From contig SVKO01000004.1 in the NCBI GenBank assembly GCA_015068455.1, positions 1-64,000 of the forward strand: a stretch of DNA of 64,000 nucleotides. Direction: 5' to 3'. Origin of the DNA: Oscillospiraceae bacterium (GTDB lineage Bacteria; Bacillota; Clostridia; Oscillospirales; Oscillospiraceae). The translations under genes were made by a program, and so were the position numbers. The first letter of the stretch is position 1; each line of letters starts with the position of its first letter. Under the pieces are notes generated by a model, which did not search any database, was not told the origin of the DNA, and worked only from the letters and a program-made list of their open reading frames with translations. Below are positions 7,677 to 16,044 of the stretch, in pieces.

Positions 7677-8553
7677 AAGCATCGGTTACTTGCTTCGTGA
7701 GGGTATCCGCAGCATTTTCCGCCACGGGTTTATGTCCTTCGCAGCCATTTGCGTGACAGTGGCCTGCCTGATCATCATGGGCAGCTTCTCCCTGATCCTC
7801 TACAACCTCAACATGATGGTGCGCGAGCTGGAGCAGGAGAATGAGATCCTGGTCTATGTGGATGAGAACCTCACCGAGGCCGAGGCCAAGAGCGTCGGCT
7901 CCAAGATCAATCTGATCGACAACGTCAACAAATCCGAATTTGTCTCCCGGGAGCAGGCCCTGGAGAATTTCATCGAAAATCAGGACGACGATTCCGTCTT
8001 TGCCGGCATCGATTCCACCACCCTGCGCCACCGCTTCGTGGTCACCCTGGTGGACAACGCCCAGATGGAGACCACGGTCGAGGCCATCCGGCCCATCGAG
8101 GGCGTGGCGGACATCAGCGCACCCTATGAGCTGGAGGAGGGCTTCCGTTCCCTCGAGCATGTGCTGCAGATCGTCACCATCGCCATCATCGCCATCCTGC
8201 TGGTGGTGAGCCTGTTCATCATTTCCAATACCATCAAGCTCGCCATGCTCGACCGCCGCGACGAGATCGCCATCATGAAGATCGTCGGCGCCACGGACTC
8301 GTTTATCCGGCTGCCCTTCGTGGTGGAGGGCTTCGTGATCGGCATCGTGAGCGCGGCCATCGCATTCGGCCTGCAGTGGGGCCTGTATGATCTGCTGGTG
8401 CGCAATGTCCAGGCGGCGGATTCGCTGAAGATGATCCACTTCGTGCCGTTCCGGGATGCGCTGTGGGTCATGATCCCCGCCTTTGCCATCGCCGGCCTGT
8501 TTGTCGGCGTGTTCGGCAGCCTGATGTCCATTCGTAAATTCCTCGATGTATAA
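7663..8553 (+). CDS. ftsX: Permease-like cell division protein FtsX
   Basis: A 296-residue membrane protein. The start is ATG 7663, inside the 3' end of ftsE; the earlier in-frame ATG lies deeper in ftsE and would add non-family sequence. TM1 is at residues ~20-45, followed by the extracellular loop that contacts hydrolases (residues ~50-165), then three TM helices with the FtsX motif SLFIISNTIKLAMLDRRDEI and IMKIVGAT. It transmits FtsE ATPase activity across the membrane to a peptidoglycan hydrolase. The M23 protein encoded next is the obvious candidate partner. Confidence 0.96.
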   Translation: MKKNKSIGYLLREGIRSIFRHGFMSFAAICVTVACLIIMGSFSLILYNLNMMVRELEQENEILVYVDENLTEAEAKSVGSKINLIDNVNKSEFVSREQALENFIENQDDDSVFAGIDSTTLRHRFVVTLVDNAQMETTVEAIRPIEGVADISAPYELEEGFRSLEHVLQIVTIAIIAILLVVSLFIISNTIKLAMLDRRDEIAIMKIVGATDSFIRLPFVVEGFVIGIVSAAIAFGLQWGLYDLLVRNVQAADSLKMIHFVPFRDALWVMIPAFAIAGLFVGVFGSLMSIRKFLDV

Positions 8554-8572
8554 CCCCGGGAGGTGTATCCCA

Positions 8573-9859
8573 TTGTATAAAAACAGACGCCTGATCGTTG
8601 TGATCATTGCGAGCGTTCTGGTGCTGGCGCTGCTGCTTGGCCTGCTGGCGTCGCTGTCCACGATCGCCCACGGCGCGTCTTCCTCGGAGATCCGTCAGCA
8701 GATCAATAATCTGAAGGACGAGGCAGACGAGATTTCCGCCAAGCGCTCGGAGCTGGAGGCGAAAATCGCCGAAAACAAGCAGGAGACCATGGGCGTGGTC
8801 GATAAGAAGCTGGCTCTCGATCAGCAGATCGAGCTGACCCAGGAGGAAATCGACAACAAGACCGCCCAGATCCAGGAGTACAACAGCCTGATCTCCGCCA
8901 AGCAGTCCGAGCTCGACGAGGCGCTGGAGCATGAGAGCGAACTCTACGATCAGTACAAGCTCCGCATCCGCTCCATGGAGGAGAAGGGGAGCGTGTCCTA
9001 TTGGGCCATCCTGTTCAAATCCCGCAGCTTTGCCGATCTTCTGGACAACATCAATATGATCTCCGAGATCGCCGTTTCCGACCAGCTCATGATGAAGAAG
9101 CTGGAGGCCATCGCCGAGGAGATTTCCCAGGCCCGCATCGAGCTGGAGGACGAAAAGCAGACGCTGGTGCAGACCCAGCAGGAGCTGGAGGAGAAGGAAC
9201 AGACGCTGAGCGATCAGCGCGCCGAGTCCGACGAGCTCATCCAGGAGCTGCTGTCCGACAAGGCGGAAATGGACGCCAGCCAGGCCTATTACGAACAGCT
9301 CGAGGAGGAGCTGGTGGCCAAGATCGCCCAGCAGGAGAATGAGTACGACAGGGCCGTAGCAGCCGAAAAGGCGGCGGCAGCCGCGGCAGCGGCCAAGGCG
9401 GCCGCAGCGGAAAGCAGCGGCGGCGGCAGCTACGACTACGACGATGACGGCGGCTACGCCGGCAGCGCCGGCGGCGGCTGGTACAACCCCCTGAGTTCCA
9501 TTTATGTGACGTGCGCCTACGGCTATCGCATCCATCCCACCCAGGGCTACTACAGCTTCCATACCGGCGTCGATCTCGGCGCGGACTACGGCACTCCGAT
9601 CTATGCCGCCCGCGGCGGCGTCGTGACGGAGGCGGCCTATTCGTCCGTCTACGGCTATTACGTGGTCATCAACCACGGCGACGGCTACTCTACCCTCTAC
9701 GGTCACATGACCAACTACTGCGTCAGCGAAGGGCAGGGCGTGGCAGGCGGGCAGACCATCGGCTATGTCGGTTCCACCGGCTGGTCCACGGGTCCGCACC
9801 TGCACTACACCGTCTACTACAACGGCAGCACCGTCAACCCGATGTCATTCATCGGCTGA
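8573..9859 (+). CDS. Coiled-coil M23 (LytM) peptidase or hydrolase activator
   Basis: I place the start at TTG 8573, because GGGAGGTG sits 6-8 bases upstream; an in-frame ATG at 8546 lies within ftsX and lacks such a site. The 428-residue product has an N-terminal signal-anchor (IVVIIASVLVLALLLGLLASL). A long coiled coil (residues ~35-265) includes an alanine run, then a Gly/Ser/Tyr/Asp linker and a C-terminal LytM domain. Zinc ligands are visible in FHTGVDLGADYGTP and GPHLHYTVYY. Fusion of a CC domain to M23 directly after ftsEX matches the EnvC/CwlO-type logic of FtsX-gated wall cleavage. Both metal motifs are intact, so it is probably an active endopeptidase. Confidence 0.9.
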   Translation: MYKNRRLIVVIIASVLVLALLLGLLASLSTIAHGASSSEIRQQINNLKDEADEISAKRSELEAKIAENKQETMGVVDKKLALDQQIELTQEEIDNKTAQIQEYNSLISAKQSELDEALEHESELYDQYKLRIRSMEEKGSVSYWAILFKSRSFADLLDNINMISEIAVSDQLMMKKLEAIAEEISQARIELEDEKQTLVQTQQELEEKEQTLSDQRAESDELIQELLSDKAEMDASQAYYEQLEEELVAKIAQQENEYDRAVAAEKAAAAAAAAKAAAAESSGGGSYDYDDDGGYAGSAGGGWYNPLSSIYVTCAYGYRIHPTQGYYSFHTGVDLGADYGTPIYAARGGVVTEAAYSSVYGYYVVINHGDGYSTLYGHMTNYCVSEGQGVAGGQTIGYVGSTGWSTGPHLHYTVYYNGSTVNPMSFIG

Positions 9860-9875
9860 TTATTTACAATTCTAT

Positions 9876-9910
9876 CGCTTCCCGCAGCCGGCTTGGCTGC
9901 GGGAAGCGTT
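9876..9910 (+). terminator. Hairpin between the M23 gene and ctpA
   Basis: A 14-bp stem CGCTTCCCGCAGCC/GGCTGCGGGAAGCG with a five-base loop. The T-tract (TTCTGTC) is weak, so it may only partly terminate or may protect the 3' end of the upstream message. Confidence 0.5.
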
Positions 9911-9941
9911 CTGTCATCCCGCGTGCGAAGGAGGAGTTCTT

Positions 9942-11102
9942 TTGAAAAAATCGATCATCGCCGCGGCGCTCCTTGCCGCCTTTCTCGGCGGCATCCTGAC
10001 CACCCTGGGCGCCCAGAGCCTGCTGCGCCGTCCGGCGCCGGAGAGCCCGGCGCTGGAAAAGGCGAAGGAGGTCTATGAGGTGCTCGACAAATGCTATATC
10101 GGCGAGGTGGATGAGGACGTCATGTGTGACACCGTGGCCGAGGCAATGGTCTATGCCACCGGCGATCGCTGGAGCTACTATATTCCCGCCGAGGAAATGG
10201 AGCTGCACATGGAGCAGATCAACAATGCCTATGTGGGGATCGGGGTCACTGTGCAGGTCGAGGAGGAGAACGTCGTCCGCGTGATGGAGGTCGTCCCCGG
10301 AGGGCCCGCGTTCCAGGCGGGCGTCAAGGTGGACGATGTGTTCGTCTCCGTGGACGGCACGGACTGCGCCGGGCTCAGCCTGCCGGAGATCCGGAACCTC
10401 GTTCGCGGCGAGGAAGGCTCCGAGGTGCAGATCAAGATGCTGCGCGACGGCAAGGAGCTGGAATTCAATATTGTCCGCGCCAGCCTGCAGACCGAGGTCG
10501 TCAGCGAACGGATGATCGGCGACACGGGCTATATCGCCATTTATAATTTCGACGCCACGTCCGCGGAAAAGGCCATCGCCAGCGTGAAGCGCCTGCAGTC
10601 CCAGGGGGCAAAGGCCCTGCTGTTCGACGTGCGCTTCAACCCCGGCGGACTGAAATCGGAGCTTTTGCGTCTGCTCGACTTTTTGCTGCCGGAGGGTACC
10701 CTGTTCCGCGCACAGGACTATCTGGGCCGCGAGAGCGTGGACAAATCCGACCCCGACTGTGTGGATCTTCCCATGGCGGTGCTCATCAACCAGGACTCCT
10801 ACAGCGCTGCGGAATTCTTTGCCGCTGCCCTGTCGGAGTACGGCGTGGCGGAGACCTTCGGCACCCAGACCTGCGGCAAGGGCTATTTCCAGGTGACGAA
10901 GCCCCTGTCCGACGGTTCTGCCATCAATCTGTCCATCGGCAAGTATTTCACGCCCAACGGCGTCAGCCTGGCCGACGTCGGCGGACTGGTTCCGGACCAG
11001 ACCGTGGAGCTCAGCGAGGACGACCAGATGCAGCTGGCGATGCACAAGCTCGATCCCGAGGAGGACGAGCAGCTCCAGGCAGCGCTGGCGTCTTTGAAAT
11101 GA
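9942..11102 (+). CDS. S41-family C-terminal processing peptidase
   Basis: The start is TTG 9942, with AAGGAGGAG 8 bases upstream; the longer ORF would overlap the M23 gene and the hairpin. The 386-residue product has an N-terminal signal-anchor (IIAAALLAAFLGGILTTLGA), a PDZ domain (residues ~95-185, VGIGVTVQVEEENVVRVMEVVPGGPA) and an S41 protease domain. The catalytic serine lies in DSYSAAEFFAAAL and the lysine in TCGKGYFQV. Such CtpA/CtpB-type proteases trim or degrade exported proteins. Location after ftsEX-M23 is a recurrent Firmicute arrangement and suggests a role in regulating wall hydrolases. Confidence 0.93.
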   Translation: MKKSIIAAALLAAFLGGILTTLGAQSLLRRPAPESPALEKAKEVYEVLDKCYIGEVDEDVMCDTVAEAMVYATGDRWSYYIPAEEMELHMEQINNAYVGIGVTVQVEEENVVRVMEVVPGGPAFQAGVKVDDVFVSVDGTDCAGLSLPEIRNLVRGEEGSEVQIKMLRDGKELEFNIVRASLQTEVVSERMIGDTGYIAIYNFDATSAEKAIASVKRLQSQGAKALLFDVRFNPGGLKSELLRLLDFLLPEGTLFRAQDYLGRESVDKSDPDCVDLPMAVLINQDSYSAAEFFAAALSEYGVAETFGTQTCGKGYFQVTKPLSDGSAINLSIGKYFTPNGVSLADVGGLVPDQTVELSEDDQMQLAMHKLDPEEDEQLQAALASLK

Positions 11103-11127
11103 TTCTGCTTTCTTCAAACAAAAGGCC

Positions 11128-11157
11128 TTGACACAGCGACGTGCAAGCGTCTATAAT
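11128..11157 (+). promoter_or_regulatory. Promoter of greA-lysS
   Basis: A consensus TTGACA (11128-11133), an 18-base spacer and TATAAT (11152-11157), 34 bases before the greA start. Confidence 0.85.
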
Positions 11158-11190
11158 CACTACACAATTCAAGGAAGGAAAGGAACTGCT

Positions 11191-11664
11191 ATGGCGAAGG
11201 AATTCAAGATCAGCAAACAGACCCGGGAGGAGCTTCTGCAGGAGCGCCTGTATCTCTCGACCGTCCGCGACAAGGAAGTCACCGAAATGATCAAGGAGGC
11301 ACGCTCCTTCGGCGATCTGTCTGAGAACAGCGAATACGATGAGGCGAGAAACGAGCAGGCCAAGCTTTACGGCCGCATCGCCGAGATCGATAACATTCTG
11401 AACCATGCGATCATCATTGAAGAGAGCGACGATTTCTCCGGCTTCATCGGTTTGGGCTGCCGGGTGGTGGTGCGCGATCTGGAAACGGGTGAAGAGGAAG
11501 CCTATCAGGTGGTGGGCTCCCAGGAGGCCGATCCCATGAACGGCAAGATTTCCGACGATTCTCCCTTCGGCCGCGCCATGGTCGGCAAGACGAAGGGTGA
11601 TAAGGTAACCGTGGACGCCCCCGTCGGCACCCTCAGCTTTGAGGTCGTTTCCGTAGAGAAGTAA
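11191..11664 (+). CDS. greA: Transcription elongation factor GreA
   Basis: A 157-residue protein with the N-terminal coiled-coil hairpin (residues ~10-75) bearing the acidic tip motif DLSENSEYDEA. The C-terminal FKBP-like domain follows, with GRAMVGKTKGDKVTV near the end. It rescues backtracked RNA polymerase by stimulating transcript cleavage. ATG 11191 follows AAGGAAAGGAA; an upstream in-frame start at 11128 lies within the promoter. The 17-base gap to lysS makes a greA-lysS operon, a common Firmicute pair. Confidence 0.96.
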   Translation: MAKEFKISKQTREELLQERLYLSTVRDKEVTEMIKEARSFGDLSENSEYDEARNEQAKLYGRIAEIDNILNHAIIIEESDDFSGFIGLGCRVVVRDLETGEEEAYQVVGSQEADPMNGKISDDSPFGRAMVGKTKGDKVTVDAPVGTLSFEVVSVEK

Positions 11665-11681
11665 GGCAGGAGGAACCGAAA

Positions 11682-13178
11682 TTGGCTAAATTCGTACCAC
11701 AGAGCGAACTTTCGCTGACAGATCAGGTCAAGGTGCGCCGTCAGAAGCTCGCGGAGCTCCAGGCGGAGGGACACGATCCCTTTGTGCAGACCAAATTTGA
11801 CGTGACCTGCCATACCGACGCCATCCGCGACAACTTCGAGGCCATGGAGGGCAGCACCGTGCGCATCGCCGGCCGCCTCATGAGCAAGCGCGGCATGGGC
11901 AAGGTGGTGTTCTGCGACCTGCAGGACCTGCGCGGCCGCATCCAGCTCTACGTCAAGATCGACGAGATGGACGAGGAGAGCTTCTATGCCTTCCGCAAGA
12001 ACGACATCGGCGACATCGTGGGCGTCAGCGGCGACGTGTTCCGCACCCAGCGCGGCGAAATTTCCGTGCGCGTGCATGAGGCCACGCTGCTGGCCAAAGG
12101 CCTGCTGCCCCTGCCCGAAAAATTCCACGGCCTGACCGACCTGGAGACCCGCTATCGCCAGCGCTATGTGGATCTCATCGTCAATCCCGAGGTGCGCCGC
12201 ATTTTTGAGATCCGCTCGAAGTTTGTCAGCTTCGTGCGCCGTTATCTCGACTCCCACGGCTATATGGAAGTCGAGACCCCCGTGCTCAACACCATCTCCG
12301 GCGGCGCCTCCGCCCGCCCCTTCATTACCCACCACAATACCCTCGATATCGACATGTACATGCGCATCGCCACCGAGCTGCACCTGAAGCGGCTGATCGT
12401 GGGCGGCCTGGAGCGGGTGTACGAGATCGGCCGCATCTTCCGCAACGAGGGCATGGACCCCAAACACAATCCCGAATTCACCACCGTCGAGCTGTATCAG
12501 GCCTATACGGATTTCCACGGCATGATGGATCTGTTCGAGGAGCTGCTGTCCTCGGCGGCCATGGAGCTGCTGGGCACTTACAAGGTCAATTGGCAGGGCT
12601 ATGACGTGGATCTGACCCCCGGCTGGCGCCGCATGACCATGGCCGAGGCCGTCAAGGAGTACCTGGGCGTCGACTTCATGGCAATTTCCACCGACGCCGA
12701 GGCCGAGGCTCTGGCCGCCTCCGTGGGCGTGGAGCTGGGCGAGGAGAAGGACCACACCTGGGGCAACTTCCTCTATGAGTGCTTCGATCAGAAGGTGGAG
12801 GAGCAGCTGATCCAGCCCACCTTCATCACCATGCATCCCGTGGACGTGTCCCCCCTGGCCAAGCGTTCTCCCGCCGATCCCCGGCTCACTGAGCGCTTTG
12901 AGCTGTTCATCTGCCACAGTGAGATGGGCAACGCCTTCTCCGAGCTGAACGACCCCATCGACCAGCGCGAGCGCTTCGTCAAGCAGATGGAGCTGCGCGA
13001 GCGCGGCGACGAGGAGGCCAACATGATGGACGAGGACTTCCTCAACGCCCTGGAGTACGGCATGCCCCCCACGGGCGGCCTGGGTATCGGCATCGACCGC
13101 TGCGTCATGCTTCTGACCGGCGCCGACTCCATCCGCGAGGTCATCCTGTTCCCGACAATGAAACCTGTCGACTTTTAA
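11682..13178 (+). CDS. lysS: Lysine--tRNA ligase (class II)
   Basis: A 498-residue class II LysRS that charges tRNA-Lys. It starts at TTG 11682 after GCAGGAGGAACC. An N-terminal OB-fold anticodon-binding domain (residues ~55-155) precedes the catalytic core. Motif 2 is seen as GRIFRNEGMDPKHNPEF and motif 3 as GGLGIGIDR. The end ILFPTMKPVDF is typical of the family. Length is normal. It shares the greA promoter; no T-box leader is visible, and the following 500 bases contain no gene. Confidence 0.97.
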   Translation: MAKFVPQSELSLTDQVKVRRQKLAELQAEGHDPFVQTKFDVTCHTDAIRDNFEAMEGSTVRIAGRLMSKRGMGKVVFCDLQDLRGRIQLYVKIDEMDEESFYAFRKNDIGDIVGVSGDVFRTQRGEISVRVHEATLLAKGLLPLPEKFHGLTDLETRYRQRYVDLIVNPEVRRIFEIRSKFVSFVRRYLDSHGYMEVETPVLNTISGGASARPFITHHNTLDIDMYMRIATELHLKRLIVGGLERVYEIGRIFRNEGMDPKHNPEFTTVELYQAYTDFHGMMDLFEELLSSAAMELLGTYKVNWQGYDVDLTPGWRRMTMAEAVKEYLGVDFMAISTDAEAEALAASVGVELGEEKDHTWGNFLYECFDQKVEEQLIQPTFITMHPVDVSPLAKRSPADPRLTERFELFICHSEMGNAFSELNDPIDQRERFVKQMELRERGDEEANMMDEDFLNALEYGMPPTGGLGIGIDRCVMLLTGADSIREVILFPTMKPVDF

Positions 13179-13444
13179 AGCCTTTTAACGGCATATGACG
13201 ACTTATGTATCTGTATGTGTTTCATTGTTGGACAAGATGGTACATGGTCAGTTGGGCATAAAGATATAACAACTTATAAAGACTTATGAACCATGAGGGA
13301 CTTTATCATTAATGTGGTTCTTGTAAACGGGGAGAAGAAATAGCTAATTGATTTCAAATCCGAAAACAGATTAAAATCATCAGAAAAAAGAATTTGAAAC
13401 GCTGGATTCCTATTTGAACAGCAGCATAAAGTTGGATATTTCCT

Positions 13445-13488
13445 AAAAAAGCACTCTGCCTGTCAATTATGCGGGCAGAGTGCTTTTT
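13445..13488 (+). terminator. Terminator-like hairpin
   Basis: AAAGCACTCTGCC pairs with GGCAGAGTGCTTT around a 12-base loop, with A and T runs on the two sides, so it could act in both directions. Confidence 0.7.
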
Positions 13489-13503
13489 CAGAATCGCACT
13501 TCT

Positions 13504-13583
13504 GGACTGGTATAGATTGATATTCGTGGGCAATGTGATATAATGTGCATGGAATCATGGAGATAGTACAGCAGCAGAAGGTA
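13504..13583 (+). repeat. 80-bp promoter-bearing repeat, copy 1
   Basis: About 95% identical (four differences seen by eye) to 19024-19103. It contains TTGATA (13517-13522), a 16-base spacer and TATAAT (13539-13544), and ends in ACAGCAGCAGAAGGTA. It lies 120 bases upstream of the patatin-like gene and may drive it. Confidence 0.8.
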
Positions 13584-13703
13584 TGCATATGGCCGCATTG
13601 ACCACTAACTTTTACCATACCATTCCACTGAGGTATAGAGGTAAGAATTCCATACGAAGAATCGGATCGACGGCATGCGTTCACCAGGCGTCTGCACGTT
13701 TGA

Positions 13704-14585
13704 ATGATGGAGGTGTTCCGGCTGAAAACAGGACTGATCATGGAAGGCGGCGCGATGCGCGGAATGTTTACCTGCGGCGTGATCGACGTTCTGATGGAAA
13801 ACGGCGCCCGCTTTGACGGCGCCGCAGGCATTTCCGCCGGCGCGGTTTTCGGCTGCAATTTCAAATCCCGGCAAATCGGCAGGGCGATCCGGTACAACAA
13901 AAAATACTGCGCAGATCCGAGATTCTGCAGCTTCCGATCCCTGATAAAAACCGGGGATATGTATGGTGCGGATTTCTGTTACCGGGAACTGCCGGACCTG
14001 CTCGATCCGTTTGACCGGGAGACGTTCCGCACTGATCCGATGGAATTTTACGTGGGGGCGACCGATGTTTCCACCGGCAAATGCGTCTATCACAAATGCG
14101 TCGACGGCGGACACACCGATATTCAATGGATGCGGGCTTCGGCCTCCATGCCGCTGGTTTCCAGGCCGGTTTCTGTTGACGGATATCTGCTGCTGGACGG
14201 AGGGATCTCGGATGCGGTTCCCTTCGGGTTTATGGAGCAGCTGGGTTTCAATCGCAACCTGATCGTACTGACACAACCAGACGGATACCGGAAGCACAAA
14301 AGCAAAGCGTTTGCGCTGATGAAGCGGATGCTCAAAAAATATCCCGCCGTGGCGGAGGCCATGGCCGTGCGGCATGAGATGTATAACCGGCAGATGGAGC
14401 AGATCCGGGAGCGGGAACGGCAGGGGATCTCTTTTGTGATCAAGCCCCCGGAGCCCCTGGGCATCGGCCGGGCGGAGAAGAATCCGGAACAGCTGGAGAG
14501 AGTTTACAGGATCGGCCGCAGGGAAGCGGAAAAGACGCTTGCGGACCTGCGACGCTTTCTGAGCATATCCAAAAACGACGCCTGA
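13704..14585 (+). CDS. Patatin-like phospholipase family protein
   Basis: A 293-residue protein with the patatin catalytic layout: oxyanion loop GGAMRG (residues ~14-19), nucleophile elbow GISAGA (serine near residue 46) and the catalytic aspartate in LLDGGISDAVP near residue 170. The family hydrolyses acyl esters; the substrate here is unknown, and the bacterial YjjU-like branch fits best. The start is uncertain. ATG 13704 has no ribosome site, whereas GGAGGTG (13709-13715) points to an in-frame CTG at 13722, which would give the usual short N-terminus (KTGLIMEGG). It runs 10 bases ahead of the M28 peptidase gene, so the two form an operon. Confidence 0.85.
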   Translation: MMEVFRLKTGLIMEGGAMRGMFTCGVIDVLMENGARFDGAAGISAGAVFGCNFKSRQIGRAIRYNKKYCADPRFCSFRSLIKTGDMYGADFCYRELPDLLDPFDRETFRTDPMEFYVGATDVSTGKCVYHKCVDGGHTDIQWMRASASMPLVSRPVSVDGYLLLDGGISDAVPFGFMEQLGFNRNLIVLTQPDGYRKHKSKAFALMKRMLKKYPAVAEAMAVRHEMYNRQMEQIRERERQGISFVIKPPEPLGIGRAEKNPEQLERVYRIGRREAEKTLADLRRFLSISKNDA

Positions 14586-14595
14586 GGAGCACGCC

Positions 14596-15846
14596 ATGGC
14601 AGGAACACGGAACGATCTTTTGAAGAACAGCCGCGAAGCGGTGGCCTACATGCAGCGGGAGATCACCCATATCTGCCGCGATATGAAAAAGCGTGCGCCG
14701 GGAAGCGAAGGGGAACGGGAGGCGGCGGACTATCTGGCCGGTGTGCTGGAAAAAGACTGCGGTTGCAGCGAGGTCCGGGAGGAGTCTTTCCGGGAGCATC
14801 CGAGCTCCTTTTATGGGTATTTTTACTTCTCTGCCGTACTGGACACGCTGTGCGCGATCTGCTTTTTCGTAAGGCCGCGGCTGAGTATTCTTTTTGGCTG
14901 CCTGTCCTTCGCGCTGTTCCTTTTCCATTTTGTCCTATATCGAAGGGTGATCGACCCGCTGTTCCCCGAACGAGAGAGCACAAATATCACAGCAGTACGC
15001 CCATGCACCGGAGAGGTAAAGCAGCGGGTCTTTCTGAACGGCCACATAGATGCGGCGTGGGAATTTCCGCTGAATTACTATTTCGGAGGCATCGTGTTCG
15101 AGGTTCCCGGCGTCATGGCGACGGCAGGCGTGTTTTTCTATATCGGGCTGTCTGCCTGTGTTCTTCTCGGCGCCGGCGCATGGGCGCATACGGCCGGGAA
15201 ATGGGGCTTGCTGTTTGTCCCGTTCTTCGCGCTGCTTGCCATGACCTATCAGCCAAGGCGCATCGTTGACGGCGCAAATGACAACCTTTCCGGATGTTAC
15301 ATGGGAATTGCGGTGCTCAGAGAAATGGAGCGACTTGGTGTCCGCCTGGAACATACGGAGGTCGGCGTCATCCTGACGGGTTCCGAGGAGGCCGGACTGC
15401 GCGGCGCTAAGGCGTGGGTCCAGGCGCATCGGGAGGAATACCGCGATGTGCCGACATACGTCGTATGCTTCGACACGATTCACGATCCGCGCCATCTGAT
15501 GGTCAACAAACGGGATCTGAACGGCACCGTCAGGTCAGATCCGGAGCTTTGCGGCAGGTTCCTTGCCGCTGCGAAGGAGGCCGGCGTTCCGTGCAGGACC
15601 GGGAAGGTCCCGCTGTTCGGCGGGTCAACAGACAGCGCCGCATTCACACAGGGCGGTTTTCGGTCCGTCGGCGTCACGGGACTGAACCACGTGCTTGAGG
15701 ACTATTATCATACGCGCAGAGACTCCTGCGACAATATGAATCCCGAGGGGCTGGAGAACTGCTACAGGGCGGCCGTCACGCTGATCGGCACAATGGATCT
15801 GATCGGGAGCGAGGGCGCTGCGCAAAGCGTGCCTGATGCAGAATAA
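14596..15846 (+). CDS. Membrane-embedded M28 family metallopeptidase
   Basis: This 416-residue product starts at ATG 14596 after GAGGAGCACGCC. Zinc-peptidase elements of family M28 are spread along it: HIDAAWE (first metal histidine), GANDNLSG (bridging aspartate), TGSEEAGLRG (catalytic and metal glutamates) and a late histidine in DYYHTRRDS. Two hydrophobic segments near residues 75-115 and two near 170-215 interrupt the fold, so it is probably an integral membrane aminopeptidase-like enzyme with the active site at the membrane. It is probably cotranscribed with the patatin-like lipase. Substrate unknown. Confidence 0.85.
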   Translation: MAGTRNDLLKNSREAVAYMQREITHICRDMKKRAPGSEGEREAADYLAGVLEKDCGCSEVREESFREHPSSFYGYFYFSAVLDTLCAICFFVRPRLSILFGCLSFALFLFHFVLYRRVIDPLFPERESTNITAVRPCTGEVKQRVFLNGHIDAAWEFPLNYYFGGIVFEVPGVMATAGVFFYIGLSACVLLGAGAWAHTAGKWGLLFVPFFALLAMTYQPRRIVDGANDNLSGCYMGIAVLREMERLGVRLEHTEVGVILTGSEEAGLRGAKAWVQAHREEYRDVPTYVVCFDTIHDPRHLMVNKRDLNGTVRSDPELCGRFLAAAKEAGVPCRTGKVPLFGGSTDSAAFTQGGFRSVGVTGLNHVLEDYYHTRRDSCDNMNPEGLENCYRAAVTLIGTMDLIGSEGAAQSVPDAE

Positions 15847-15984
15847 GCCCGGGAAACCGGATTTGCAGCCGTTGTTTTACGCCATATTTCGGGCTTTACA
15901 CAATATTTGGCATCGCTCTCTTTCCTGTTGGCGTCCTGCGGCAAGCTCCCCTTGCCGCTTTATGCCGGCACTGACTTTGATATA

Positions 15985-16030
15985 AAAACCCGGAAGAAAT
16001 TGGGCTGTTCCCCCAATTCTTCCGGGTTTT
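15985..16030 (-). terminator. Terminator of the fructose PTS operon
   Basis: A stem AAAACCCGGAAGAA.TTGGG with its complement, followed on the minus strand by TTTTTATATC, lies 15 bases past the fruA stop. It is nearly symmetric and could also stop plus-strand transcripts. Confidence 0.85.
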
Positions 16031-16044
16031 CTTGCTATTTCTGT

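Larger units (their letters stand above)
13179..13703. other. AT-rich gene-free interval
   Basis: The first 265 bases (13179-13444) are clearly AT-richer than the flanks and contain only short broken frames, so no gene is called. They are followed by a terminator at 13445-13488 and by the promoter-bearing 80-bp repeat at 13504-13583. The last 120 bases lead into the patatin gene without a recognisable feature. Confidence 0.6.

Noticed and set aside
11158-11190. A T-box leader controlling lysS
   Set aside because: lysS follows greA by 17 bases, and the greA leader is too short for a T-box.
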